64,000 bases of DNA. It comes from Blastomussa wellsi (lineage: Eukaryota > Cnidaria > Anthozoa > Scleractinia > Plerogyridae). Location of the stretch: positions 7,579,280 to 7,643,279 of the forward strand of contig OX393563.1 of assembly GCA_947652115.1 (NCBI GenBank). The letters run 5' to 3'. Every line of letters starts with the position of its first letter. Position 1 is the stretch's first letter. Both the position numbers and the translations under genes were made by a program. Of the stretch, positions 22,612-34,126 are shown one piece after another. The notes beneath the pieces were generated by a model. That model saw only the letters and a program-made list of their open reading frames with translations, was not told where the DNA came from and searched no databases.

Positions 22612-22716
22612 CTAGAGTTACTCTTCCGGACTGTCCAGGACTGGCCGCTAATGAGAAGCAAGCTCTTTATGACAAGCAGCACAAAGTGGCGATTGATAAA
22701 AGTCCACTAAAACACG
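22612..22716 (+). CDS. Possible orphan internal exon, unknown gene
   Basis: A 105-nt stretch has an acceptor-like AACTGAACAG before it and a GTAAAT donor after it. It is open as VTLPDCPGLAANEKQALYDK and onward. I do not recognise the protein and found no neighbouring plus-strand exons. It could be chance or part of a gene that spans the gypsy-2 insertion. Confidence 0.2.
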
Positions 22717-23069
22717 GTAAATGGAAAATATAACCCAGCCAAATATGAAGTAGTAATTAATCAGTGAACAATACCTGCGTTCAATTCTGGACATAAGTGC
22801 CTCTTCACGTCCTTTTCTTTACGTTACACTATTGTTCGATTATTACAGTACTGAGCATTTGATGGTTTCTGCTTATTTTATGGCTTGGAATGATTCACCT
22901 TTGACAGCTAGAACGGTCGCGAAGAAGGCCATTGACTCCTGAATAAAAGGTTTTGTCTAGATTCTCGGGACCAAAATTTCTATTAGTGTATGAGACAAGG
23001 GTCAATCTCTTATTAATATTTATCTCTGTATTCCTATATTTTGAGATGTATGGAAACCGTAAGGTTTGT

Positions 23070-23075
23070 TTTATT
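23070..23075 (-). terminator. Candidate polyadenylation hexamer for TRPC A
   Basis: The minus strand reads AATAAA overlapping the TAA stop of the last exon. This would give an almost absent 3' UTR unless a later signal is used. Confidence 0.3.
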
Positions 23076-26000
23076 AAAACTCTTTCTCTCTAGAAATGAC
23101 TGCTTCATCCTTCATTTGGTTGTCTTGCTTGTTTTTCTTTTCCTGAAAGAAACAAAGGGAAAATAAAATTCAGCAAAGCTCAGTAAGTATGACTGTCTTA
23201 TGAGTTCCGATGCTTGAGTGAGGCTTTCAGTATTAAAGATCGAGATCACAATTCAGAATGCTCGTAGTTTTGTGTCCAATCTTATTTCGTTCAGTCTAGT
23301 GCTGTGGCACGAAAGAATATTAAGTAAGTGAGGAAATCCCTCATGCATGGTCCTCTTCATATTCTTTTGTGTGGCATCATTTAGTCTTGTTAGCCTGCGA
23401 TAGGCTCTCCAATGCGGCTTAAGGTGAAGAGACTGTTTTCGGCGAGCTAAGCGAGCCGAGCGTGGCCTGGGGAGAAGGAAAACGCCTCACTGCTCGCTTC
23501 GTCCCAAAGAGAGCGAATCTATAATCGATTCTCCTTATATACGCTACGGTGAGACCGCTGAGAATAGTTGTTATGTTGCGCCAAAGGTGCTGCCCTCAGC
23601 TGCACTAAGCCACAATGTCTGGTTTATTTGTGCTTCATATAAACAAATCCTAGCTTACCGTTGGTAATTGACGAAACCGCTTGACCACATTTTGCAGGCC
23701 CTGTAGTGTTTTTGTGACCTCCATCAGTTTATATTGTATCTCTTCTGGTGGAGTGGATTCTTCGCCTGAGTCTTCTTTTTGTGGTTGTTTTTCATTCGCA
23801 GAGAAGTAACGATGAATGAGATTTTTAATGACGACGCGTCGCTGAAGCAAAACAAAACAAAGCAATTATTAAAAACGAGCAGGTTTTTTTTTTTATTTGA
23901 TCACAGTTCAATTAAATTCATAATTCTGACAGACTATGAAGGCACTTGGTTGCTTTTTTTCAGTAATCATAAGCGAGATACTGGAAGCATGTTCTGATTC
24001 CTTTTGGTCAGCACCAAGAACCGAGACCTCTATCCGGTACCAATTTTTGAGCATGCGCAGAGTACTGGTTCCGTAATTTCAAGCCAATCAGATTTGACAG
24101 TGAGTCCGTGAATCGCGAACTTCCGGTGTTGGAGGCGGCTAGAGGTCTGAATTCTTAGTGCTGACCGAAAGGATCGCGGTCTCTGGGGACGACAATGGAC
24201 TCTATGGCCGTGCGCGGTGATTGTTTTGCGTATCCTTGCTGTCCACGAAATTCATGTCACGTCATGGACCAAGAGCGCGCGGTAAGAAACAATCTAACCA
24301 CATAGGGCTGGTACTCTGTTGTGTTAAAGACCCATGACGCATTGCGCGCGTCAACTGCAGTTGCCATCTTTTCTGTGAGTCGAAAAGTGCCTATCAGACA
24401 ACGGCGCCTCCATCCTGCGTTCATCGAAACAATAACAAACGCGCGCAATGGATAGTGGGACGCTATGGGTCTTTAATGCCTGCAGTTTACTCCTTCAAAT
24501 GGTCGATTACCCTTCTCTTTTGTGACAGAAAACTTTCTATCACAATTCTCGACTTGGGAGAAGTAGACACTGTGGTGAAAGTTTAAGAAAAAAATCATCG
24601 TTAGAAGATGAGAAACGTACCAAACATAAAATTGACATGTTATCAACACTTTCAGAAATTGTCCCTACTTACTCTCTTCTCATTGGTCTTCACTCTGGTT
24701 GAAATTGGATGGCTTTCAAAACATCTAAAGCACTGCAACAGAGAGGCAGTTTGGTTTGTTTCAAAACACATCACATAATTTTATGCCAAAATAAGTGAGA
24801 AATGAATGCGCGAATGACTAATATTAATAACAAAAAAAATCTTCCTGTATGGGAGTTTAAAGACGGATAGGGGTTCCATCACCAGCTGTGGGCATTCACA
24901 AAATTAGGGCCAATTATTGCCTTCAGATGACTTACTTTTCCAACCGAGGGATATCGTCTTGCAAGCGAGTGAATCCCCATAACGGCTTTGTCCACAGGAA
25001 ACAGGTTGAACGGAGGAGGGAGAACACTTATCTCACTGACGTAATACATCCACACACGGGTCCGGGCAAATTTGAACTTTACATCTTTCTCCTCCTGTAA
25101 GATGAAGTCAAAAGCACTGTTATATACTGCGCAATGGTGGATCCATGGGGAGGGTCGGGGGAGTGGGGGGGGGGGGGGGGACATGGTGCGGCTCCGCCTC
25201 CCATAACCGAATTTTTGTTTTCAATACTTGTTTGACGCTATCAACCGCCCCTGCCGTGGATAAAACACGCGGCGATATTCTTCCTATCTCAGGCGCGTCT
25301 CATATAAATTTTGGCCCTTTTTAAATATAATCGTTTTCTTGATATCTTAGCTAGTTTTGAAATTTATAAATTAATATCTTTCAAGTCATTTTATATAGGA
25401 CCGTACGTTTGTTCCTACAAACACTGTATTTCGCGTCTGGTGCCAGCAGTCACAGCGTCAAAACATGGGTTACGCCACAAAATGTAATGATTGACGCAAA
25501 ATGTAATAGTAACCCAAAATGTAATAACTTTTGACGCAAAATGTAATAAACTCGGTAACCCAAAACGTAATAGCTTTTGACGCAAAATGTAGCAACTTCA
25601 CTATTGTCCTAGCTCAATGGGGCAGTACACATGTGAACATCTACACTCGGAAAAAAACCTCACTCTGACATGCCAGCGAACATTAGTAACCACGATTTCC
25701 CTCAAAAACATAGCGAACGATAACATTGCCCTCCAGTGCATGGAAAGGTCTATTGATCACTTATAGTTGCCGACAACTGACTCTCAGGACTCTTGTCTGT
25801 CGAGGCCCTTGACGTTTAAATTGTTAAATTTATAAGTTAAGTGTTAGGTTGCTTCCTTGTTCACGCTGCCGTTTCAAATCTGTTTCCGAAACTGTGTACA
25901 CTACTTTACGGAACGAGGTATGCCATTGGTCCTTGAAACAACAGACAATCGATTATATTAATACCGCCTATTTAACAATTAGATTATTCGCTCTAGATTT

Positions 26001-26234
26001 CTAGGAGGTGATAGTTGATGAGGCCGAAGGCCGTTTTAGTAAAAATCATAATAAACGAATCATGTGTCAGTGAAAAAGTTCTGAATCTTCCTGCGAAACT
26101 TCGCTAAAGCGCGAAGACGTCGCCATTTTGAAGACGACCTTCAACTGACTGCACTCTAATTAACAATTAGACTACGAGCTCGAGTTTTACGAGCGAATAG
26201 TCAACGCGAGGCGCAGCCGAGTTGACTATCGCTT

Positions 26235-26271
<37 letters not shown>

Positions 26272-29200
26272 GAAACTCTAAAGGATTGCAGTCCAAAACC
26301 TACTGCAGTCCAAAACCCAAAACCTGTGTACTTTTGAGCCAAAATTAAAAAAAAAACTACCGCTAAAAGAGCTACGTGCGCGAGGTTGTTTTCTATCGGC
26401 GAATAGAAAACAGCGGTAGAACCAATAAGATTCGCGGACTTCCAATAGAACACAACTGAGTTTCTACTAATGGGTGATAGTGTGCAGTAGCTCAGCCAAT
26501 CAGATTACGGCATTTGCATTAGTATACTAGTAGAGTTTTACTAAAATACAATAGATGTGTAGTGTGGTTAAAGCAAATGTACGAGCATAAAGCTTCCAAA
26601 CAGGCTACAAGCTTTGCGCGCATCACTAACAGACGACTTACCGCCACTTTATTGAAGGTGTGACTGAGCATGGCAATGAGCAGGTTTAATGCAACCAGCA
26701 CGGAAGCGAGGCTGTACATTGCAAACAGTAAATGACCCGTTACTTCAGTTATCTGAGCATTTTCGCTGGTATCGAAGGTGGACATCTCCACATGTCCAAA
26801 TAAGGCCCAAAATAAGGTGCCAAAAGTTCCCTCGATTCTGTCAAAAGAACGAAAGAAAGATAGATAATTAAAGCGTAAAACGCTGACATACAAATAGACT
26901 TGGCTACAAGTCGAGCTCTCAGAGCGGAAGCGAACCTGAGGCGCGAGAGCCACCGTACCGCTACTACCAAACCGGAAATGAGAAGCGAACGACTTTGAGA
27001 AAGTCTAACAAACAAACTGTGTAATTTATATGGCAGTTGGCCATAAAATGTTGCATTTTTGCTAAGAATAGTTCTGTTTAAACATAAGTAACTTATCTTA
27101 TTATAGGAAATTAACGCTTCATTAAATTAACGCGAATGTTTGCTAGCGTTAATTTCTGCGCCATTAATTTAGTGGAGCGTCAATTTCCGCGACGTTAATT
27201 TTCATCATTTTTGTCCCAAATAACCGCCGATTACCGAGTTTAGTAATCCAAGAGAGGAAATTAACATTTTCTTTATTGCATATTCTTTGGAATTGATCGA
27301 CGGCAGAAAATACTTTAATACCCTGTAAGTCCTGTTGAGTTGAGTTTGATTTCTAATGTTCTTCGCTTTACAAGCCTGGTGCTAACAGCTTAGTGCACTT
27401 TTGGTCTAATTAAACAGTTTTCCGGAATCATTAATCTGTACACTTCTGTGAACATTTCTCTTCTTGTGCGTAGCGTGTAAGGGTGCAGTGTCCTTCCTTA
27501 AGTTATCAAACACGTACCTTTCGAAGGCGTGGTTCATTGTGTCGTTGCTTGCATTTGTGACTTGTGTTGTGGTTTGCACGTACTGTGAGTACAGTTTTCT
27601 CATAGCAAGGGCGAACGCACAAACATTGAGGGCAAAAAGCACAAAAAACTTCATGATATCCTTTCCCATGTTCATCAGTGATAAGTGAAGCGGTCCCAGA
27701 GTGGAGTTCACTTGCAGAACATGCGAAGCTTCAAAGAATGTCAGAACCACTGCAAAGGAGTAGAAACTGTTTGATAACAGCAGGAGGTGGTATGGGGCGA
27801 GTGACGTAGAACCCACTAGCTGGCGAACATGCACGGTCCATTCACCTGAATCCGAGGCTATGAATGCGTAGCCCACGATCCACAGCACAGCGGCAATAAT
27901 GTAGCACATGATCATGGGTATCACAGCGAGGTGCCACCACTGTGAAAAATATCTCTCCTTGCCCTGGTGCACAGCTTGCTTGACTTCCTCGACTGTAATT
28001 CCTATCACCCAGATTCCAATGATGACAGCTAAGAACACAGAAATGTAGTATTAATGTTTTCTCTCTTGTTATGAACTAAAAGTTATCAAACTAAATGCTA
28101 CGCAAGAGTGATCAGGAGTTCATTCCACAAGACTGATAAAAACATTGTTTTACATTTGAATTTAAACTTTCCGAGAAAAGGGAAAACGCTTCTCTCTTGG
28201 TATATTATTGTGTACTGTTTGTGTAACTTATAGCAAATTATTTAAGCAATAGACCACAAGTTACTATGGTTTATAGGCTGATAAACCACCCGGGATGCTG
28301 GTAGAACACGAGAAGAATTTGTAAATCACAAGCTGCAGGCGAGTGATTTACAAATTCAGAAAATGTGCGATTTTTCCATGAGTTTACTGGCACAATAAAC
28401 CATAGCTGATTGACCAATCATAGCACGCGCATTGATTTGGTTATCATATAAAAGTTGTTAGTATATTCTCAGCTCCGACTATTGCATTTCTAGCTTTTTG
28501 ATTGGCTAAAAAACTCCGACTATGAGCCAATAGTCGGAGGTTTACGTCATATGGAAAATAGTGCGCCAAGTTTTTAACTTCAGCCCTCTATAATGGCCGA
28601 CACTGGCAGGTTTCAGGAGCTGTCTCCCACAAAAATTCAAGAGATATGGTTTGAGAATTTACTAAAACAATTATTCCATTCGCCCTTGTTGGATATGAAG
28701 TGATTATAACCAACTCGCGCTACGCGCTCGTTGGTTATTTTATCACTTCATATCCAACGCGGGCACATGGAATAATTGTTATATATTTGCAACTGAAATT
28801 ACACTTTTCTCATAGTACGAAACTCACGTAAATTGCGCATATTGGCTAAGCATCTAAAACTCGAAACATTGTCGATTGGATAAAAGTTAAAGTTAAAATA
28901 AACACAACAATAAGCACGACACCTACTCAACGGCGACAAACGTAAAAACGAGTCATATTTATCCTGGAAGGCTGACATTGTTACCAAGGCCAGAAACCAC
29001 AGAACAGAGGAAGCCTGGCTCATGAGCTTGAACAGCGGTATCTCCAGCTTCTTTGTTACACGGTTGGTTGGAGTGAACATATATCCCAGCATGCACAGCG
29101 GCATAATAAGAGTGTACAACATGACCAGAACAAGTTTTGTGGGAAATGACAGCTGGTGCCATCCTGATGTACCCTTGTACACAACTGAATTTAGCATCAC

Positions 29201-32200
29201 TTGACTGTATGGATGAGATATAAACTAGAAAAGCACATAGAAAACTTGTGAATAAAGGTGAGCAGGACACAAGGCGGAATAAGGGTTTAAAATCTAAAGC
29301 AAATCAATTGCAGTCTGGTGCTATGGCAAAAGGGAAAATGATAATGTTGAACCTTTATTTCGACAAGTAGAAATTCAGTCTTTTTCAAGGCTAGAGGTAT
29401 CAGTTTAGCTCTAGCTCTCTGCAGAGTTATGACAGCATACATGGAACCATGTCTGAGGGATTACATTTTATAAATAAGAACTGACACTTTAAAATTACTT
29501 TTACAATTACTCGGTATCACATTCATTCTATATTTAAAACTAATCCTGTTTGGACTGACATTTGTTATAAAAATAACTTCATAACACAGGGACGCGGAGC
29601 GTATTTGAAAGTGGGGGGGGGGGGGGGGGGGGCTTGAAAATGAGCACCAGTGGCGCAACTTTCTAGGGGGGTCGGAGGGCATCCTCCCCCAGAAAATTTT
29701 GAAATCTAGAGGCTCGGAAATGGTATTTTCAACGTTCTGCATGATATATTTCTTAAAGAAAGACAACCTGGATAAGTGTAAAATGACAGGTACGTTTTGT
29801 GCTACAGCAATATTTTGGAAGTTTTGTAAATACGAACCTTGTACTAAAACAAAAAATTGTCATTGTCGTAAAAAGTGGGGGGGCTTCAGCCCTCCCAGCC
29901 GCCCCGGCTCCGCCGTCCCTGTAACATCAGTCTTGACAAATTAACAAAGCCTCTATTCTATACTTTAGAAAGTGAAAGAGTCTCATTCCGCTAAATTTCT
30001 TTTTCTTCCACGCTTCCCACTTCCGACACCATAACTTGGCAAGATAATTTACATTTGGATAGACGTTAGGGCGCACAGGCATTCTTACAATTTTTACGCT
30101 GTTGCCGATGCTGTTTCAGATTTCTCTTTCTTTTATTTATAAATGGTGTGCTTTATATGTTGTTTATACCGTTGCCGGCTTTGTTTACGTGTTGCTAAGC
30201 GAAAGGAACTAAAATCAAAATATATCAAAAATTTGAAACATGCTTTAGCCTCGCGTCATCAGTTAACTGACTTCAGCATTCTTTCAACATTAGCTTCGTA
30301 ACGGATGGCGCACTTTGAAAAATTTATTCAAGATTTGTCAAGACGGCACACTTCAAAATCCGTTTCAATCCGTAACAATCCTTGTTTTTTTTGTTTGTTT
30401 CTACCTCATTGGCGTTTTTCTAACTGCATAGCATTGCTTACGAATTTGACGTTCGACTTGAAGATAACTCTGTGTACATCGATCGAAGATATGCCGTATG
30501 GTGCTGATGTTCGCAAGTTAGACTACTTGATTAGGTTTGGGAATTTTAGGAGATCTCCTTCAGTGTTTTATCGAAGACTATTTTACTGTTGATCTTACTA
30601 TTTTCGTGTTTGTTTATTGATACCTTTTATTTATGGTTACTTAATTGAAACTTTTTATAATAAGAGATTTTATACAAAACACAATTGTCGGTATCAGGGA
30701 TGCGGAAACTTTGCTTGAGTGATATTGCTTGCTGATCCTTATAGCTGCACAATACGCCCTTCAGTCGTTTGCATTTTCGACCTTTTGTTTTTCCGAAAGT
30801 ACTTAACAAACGGACTCACTTACAGTAATTAATAACTTGCGTAATCGAAAGATAATCATTGTTTCGGATGCAAACAATGCAATATTTACTACACGAACTG
30901 AATTCCTTACCAGTTAAATCTTGGAAACCGCAGTGATAGTAAAGCAAGGTAGTCTTGAGTTGATCAAAAAGAATCACAGACGTTTTTATATTTCCCAAGA
31001 TAAACGGGATCGGAAAGTAATTGGGATTAAATTGAAACTTTCACGCCGTGAAACAACAGGTTTTCTGCACGCTAGACTAAGAGGTCTAAGAGGTCAGTGC
31101 ATAGACACAGTTTGATAACTGACTCTTCAGTTCTTGTATGCCGATACCAGACACAACGAGCAAACAAATATATTGAAATTTGAAATCCTGTGTTCTGGGC
31201 TTCAACCGACTTACCTTGATATTTTGATATTTTATGGCAAGGTTAAGGACACGCAATCTCTTTTCTTTCATCTTCAAGTGCGCATCTTCTGTCATGTTTT
31301 CAAGTTCTGGCATATCCATAACAGCAGCAATTTCTTCAAGATTTCTGCATTCGTCAAGGAGCTTAATCGCAAAATTCTCACACTGGGCTGAAAGAGCTCG
31401 ATAATCATCGCGAAACTCATCTTCGCTGACTGCTAGCTCCTTCAATCTTTTTTTCAAAACTATAGATCGGAACAAAGGGTCGCTGGCTGCATGATCTGCC
31501 TTCCTCAAACCCCAGTGCTTGCTTTCGTGTAGGAATAGGTGCGATATATACAAGGGGCTTGCTAAAGCTTTGTAAGTGTTTAATTTGACCAAAGAATCTT
31601 TAAGCCTTGCCATGGACTCCTTTTCATTTCGTTCAGTGGCATCTTGAGCTTTCTGTGTTTGCGGATCTTCCACTTTGTAGCCTTTGCTCACGAGGAATTC
31701 AACAATTGCGTAGTTCCCGTTTAGCACAGCCAAGCCGAGGGGCGTCAAAAATTCGTCAAACTTCCCTGAGGAACTTCTCTTTGTCGTTGCTGCATTTTTG
31801 TTGAGGGTATTTGGAGTGGAGTTTTTCCGATTTGAATCATATGCTACCAGAATCTTAACGCATTGCAGAGAATTGTTTCTAACAGCTTGGAACAAAGCTG
31901 AACCAATTTCCGCCTTTTGCTTCAAGAGTGTTTGGACGATGTCGATTGCCTCGCCTTCAATAGCTATTTGCAATGCTGTTTCTCCGTTAGTATTTCTACA
32001 GTTGACATCGACTTGTTTAGAATGTATCAAATCCTGAACTGCTTCTTTGTTTCCCTTTCGAACAGCTTCAAAAAATGCTTTCTCTTCTACGTTCAAGGGA
32101 CCAGACAGTAGTTCCACGTCGTCCATTTCAACGGCTGTTGTTGAGCTCTGATCCGGCGAAAATAAAACATTTCGACTGTTTGATATCTCTTCTGCTACAG

Positions 32201-32213
32201 AAGAGGCAGACAT
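23074..32213 (-). CDS. TRPC: TRPC-type cation channel, paralogue A (8 exons, 824 aa)
   Basis: The exons are 31215-32213, 28927-29224, 27518-28028, 26642-26837, 24936-25094, 24673-24732, 23659-23841 and 23074-23142, all with AG/GT borders and consistent phases (0,1,2,0,0,0,0), summing to 2475 nt. Exon 1 (333 aa) holds ankyrin-like repeats (NTNGETALQIAIEGEAIDIV) and the TRP_2 region (YKALASPLYISHLF, CENFAIKLLDECRNLEEIA). Exons 2-3 hold S1-S5 (FISHPYSQVMLNSV). Exon 4 holds the pore helix TLFWALFGHVEM (LFW at 611-613) and S6 NLLIAML. Exon 5 holds the TRP box FKFARTRVWM and PPPFN (694-698). Exon 7 looks helical, IKNLIHRYF, and exon 8 is a short charged tail. The family forms tetrameric calcium-permeable channels opened downstream of phospholipase C. 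Unlike B and C, it lacks a Cys/His zinc motif after the last ankyrin repeat (about 181-205). The start is the ATG at 32213. Confidence 0.9.
23998..24174. repeat. MITE-like TIR element
   Basis: The ends TCCTTTTGGTCAGCACCAAGAA and TTCTTAGTGCTGACCGAAAGGA pair. It is 177 bp and lies in the TRPC A intron between the exons at 24673 and 23841. Confidence 0.8.
24324..24476. repeat. MITE-like TIR element flanked by TTAA
   Basis: The ends TTAAAGACCCATG and ATGGGTCTTTAA pair, with GCGCGCG-rich subterminal arms. TTAA at both edges would fit a piggyBac-type target, but that is only suggestive. Confidence 0.65.
25456..25592. repeat. Irregular array of CAAAATGTAATA words
   Basis: The words GACGCAAAATGTAATA and AACCCAAAATGTAATA alternate, with small changes, about six times in 137 bases within a TRPC A intron. 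Confidence 0.75.
26159..26270. repeat. Hairpin with arms CAATTAGACTACGAGCTCGAG
   Basis: The left arm pairs with CGAGTAGTCTAATTG at the right. It is part of a larger repeat block about 25975-26530, which shares GATGAGGCCGAAGGCCG-like sequence with 46520-46855. It is in the TRPC A intron between exons 5 and 4. Confidence 0.7.
28247..28450. repeat. Palindromic repeat, family copy 2
   Basis: It begins GCAATAGACCACAAG and shares its tail (CAATAAACCATAGCTGATTG) with the 1016-1315 copy. The central palindrome is shorter and more decayed. It lies in the TRPC A intron between exons 3 and 2. Confidence 0.75.
28668..28782. repeat. Hairpin ACAATTATTCCAT, about 115 bp
   Basis: ACAATTATTCCATTCGCC at the left pairs with ATGGAATAATTGT at the right. 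The inner arms TTGGATATGAAGTGAT and ATCACTTCATATCCAA are perfect complements. Confidence 0.8.
29586..29922. repeat. TIR element ACAGGGACGCGGAGC with poly-G run
   Basis: The left end ACAGGGACGCGGAGC pairs with GCTCCGCCGTCCCTGT at the right. The interior contains a run of about 20 G and matching C-rich subterminal sequence. It lies in the first TRPC A intron. Confidence 0.8.
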
Positions 32214-34126
32214 TCTGTCATTCAGAAACAAGATAATATAACAGTCCTTCGGAATGCAGCTGTTCAATGCACAGAGGAAATTAAACAATGTTTCAGCAAG
32301 TCAACGGATGAATAATTGGATCTGAATGCTGGAGTTTTATATTGATCTTGTAGTTTTACGGTTGACTAGCACGTTTAGGTCCACTTGTAAATTTACGTAC
32401 ATGCTTTAACTACGCAATGAGGCAAATATTATTCAAAACACGGAACTTGGTCACGGCTGACATACCACTTAATCTACCCCATTCAGTCCATCCTTATTTC
32501 TTCTCAGTTTACTGTTATAACTTTGGTGTTATTATTTTAAGGTTTGGATTGATTTTAAGGCAAGCTTTTAATTACCAAAGGGGACCTCATTCATGTTGAC
32601 TATGCCCCTTTAACTTGAATGAGCCGTAAACAGATATATATAAAAGAATGCCCAAAAAATTTCTCTTTCTCCCTTAGCCTCGACAATATCAACAACATGA
32701 CCACCTCTATTAGCATACCCGTTTATTTTGTGTAACCCAAAATACTAAAACTTTCCTTACAAAAAAAAACAGTGTTAGCAGAGCTCCGGCGGCCCGAAGG
32801 GTCGCAGAGCATACAAAGTACAAAGTAAAAACAGGAGAACCATGACTTTCATTTTTCATGGTCAAAATTGCAGCGGCACGATTCGCGGGCGCGTGCAAAT
32901 GGCGGCCATAGTCCAAAGAGAGCTCGACCTGTTAAAAGGTTACCATGAGCTTACATTTTTGCCATGTTATGGTCAATTGATAGCTGTCAAAAGAAGGTAT
33001 CTGCTGACCAGTATCACAGGACCATATAGCGGGCTCAGGCTTAGCACTCATTGAGTTAACGTGTTTTATCAAAGTTAACCGCTGACCAGGTATTTGTTTT
33101 TCATTGATCGCCGGCTGAAGTCCGATTTTTTTCTAGGGTTCTGGCAGGATTTTATACTTTTTTCATGATCGTTCTTATTTCTGCAATTGGAGTCGATGTT
33201 AAATTATTCTGATTTATTTCGGCTGTGAAGGAATTTTCACAAACGAGCGTAATGGATTCCTAGAACGGTGCTCCTCTTTTAGGCTTGGCTAAATCTATGT
33301 ATTAAAAATTATTGAACCTGCTTAGTTAAGCTTATCTTTAATCACTTTTTGCAAAGTTGAAAAACTTTAACCATGTTTACGAGCGATGAGTAAAGGGGTC
33401 CCAGAGTGCAGTTCAGTTACTTGCAGAACATGAGAAACGTCAAAGAATGTCAGAATCGATGCAAAGGAGAAGAAACTGCAAGTAGTAGGAGTAGCGTGAG
33501 GTATGAGCGCTAGATTGCTAATAGAGGGCGAAAAATAAAATGGCTTTAACCTGACTTTCAGATGCGATCAGAGGAATACGTCTGAATTTCAGGCTAAACT
33601 TCTAAGATACCAGTTACGATTGATGCTTTAAAATTTATTAACATTGTTCTGACAATCAAAGACAATGATCTCAATACTAAACTACACACAGAAGAACTAA
33701 TAGAAAAAGGAAATTAACAACGACAGTACTCAGAAATATATTTCTCCTTTAAATCCATCGTAGGAAGAAAAAAAAGCATAAAAATAAATACTTCTAAAGC
33801 CAAAAACATGATGCCCACACCTTTCTTAAGGCTACGATGTCACTTTAGATCATCCAAATGTTTAATGAAGAAGAACGAAACTTTCATTGTCCCAGCAACG
33901 AAAGCTGCAAAACTTGCAAAACTTGTCACGTGATCAAGTGACCAAGTAGGTCAGGTGACCAAGTTACAGAGTCAATTGACAAGCAACCTCATTGATGTGG
34001 AATCCAATCTGAATTATTCAGAATAACGCTTACTTTTTCCTTATTATCAATTATAAAGCAAGTTCTTGAATCTATCATTGTTATACAAGTATTATTAAAA
34101 CAATTAAACTAAAAAGAAAAAATAAT
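32214..34126. other. Spacer between TRPC A and TRPC B
   Basis: It holds the TRPC A promoter region (no clear core element recognised) and a decayed TRPC fragment at 33357-33535. No other gene is seen. Confidence 0.5.
33357..33535 (-). pseudogene. Decayed fragment of a TRPC gene, A-like exon 3
   Basis: The minus strand resembles TRPC A around 27640-27830 (S4-S5 region). It can be read as FFSFASILTFFDVSHVLQV next to A's FYSFAVVLTFFEASHVLQV. A 4-base insertion just after that breaks the frame, and the flanking match is weaker. It is a relic of a partial duplication of A or of a lost fourth paralogue. An acceptor-like TTGCAG at the match edge is probably chance, since homology continues through it. 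Confidence 0.7.

Noticed and set aside
30305..30592. 95-aa plus-strand frame in the TRPC A first intron
   Set aside because: No similarity recognised, no splice context, low-complexity composition; likely chance.
33470..33490. Splice acceptor-like TTGCAG at the edge of the TRPC relic, suggesting a B-like intron
   Set aside because: Similarity to TRPC A continues on the other side of the site, so it is exon-derived sequence and not an intron border.
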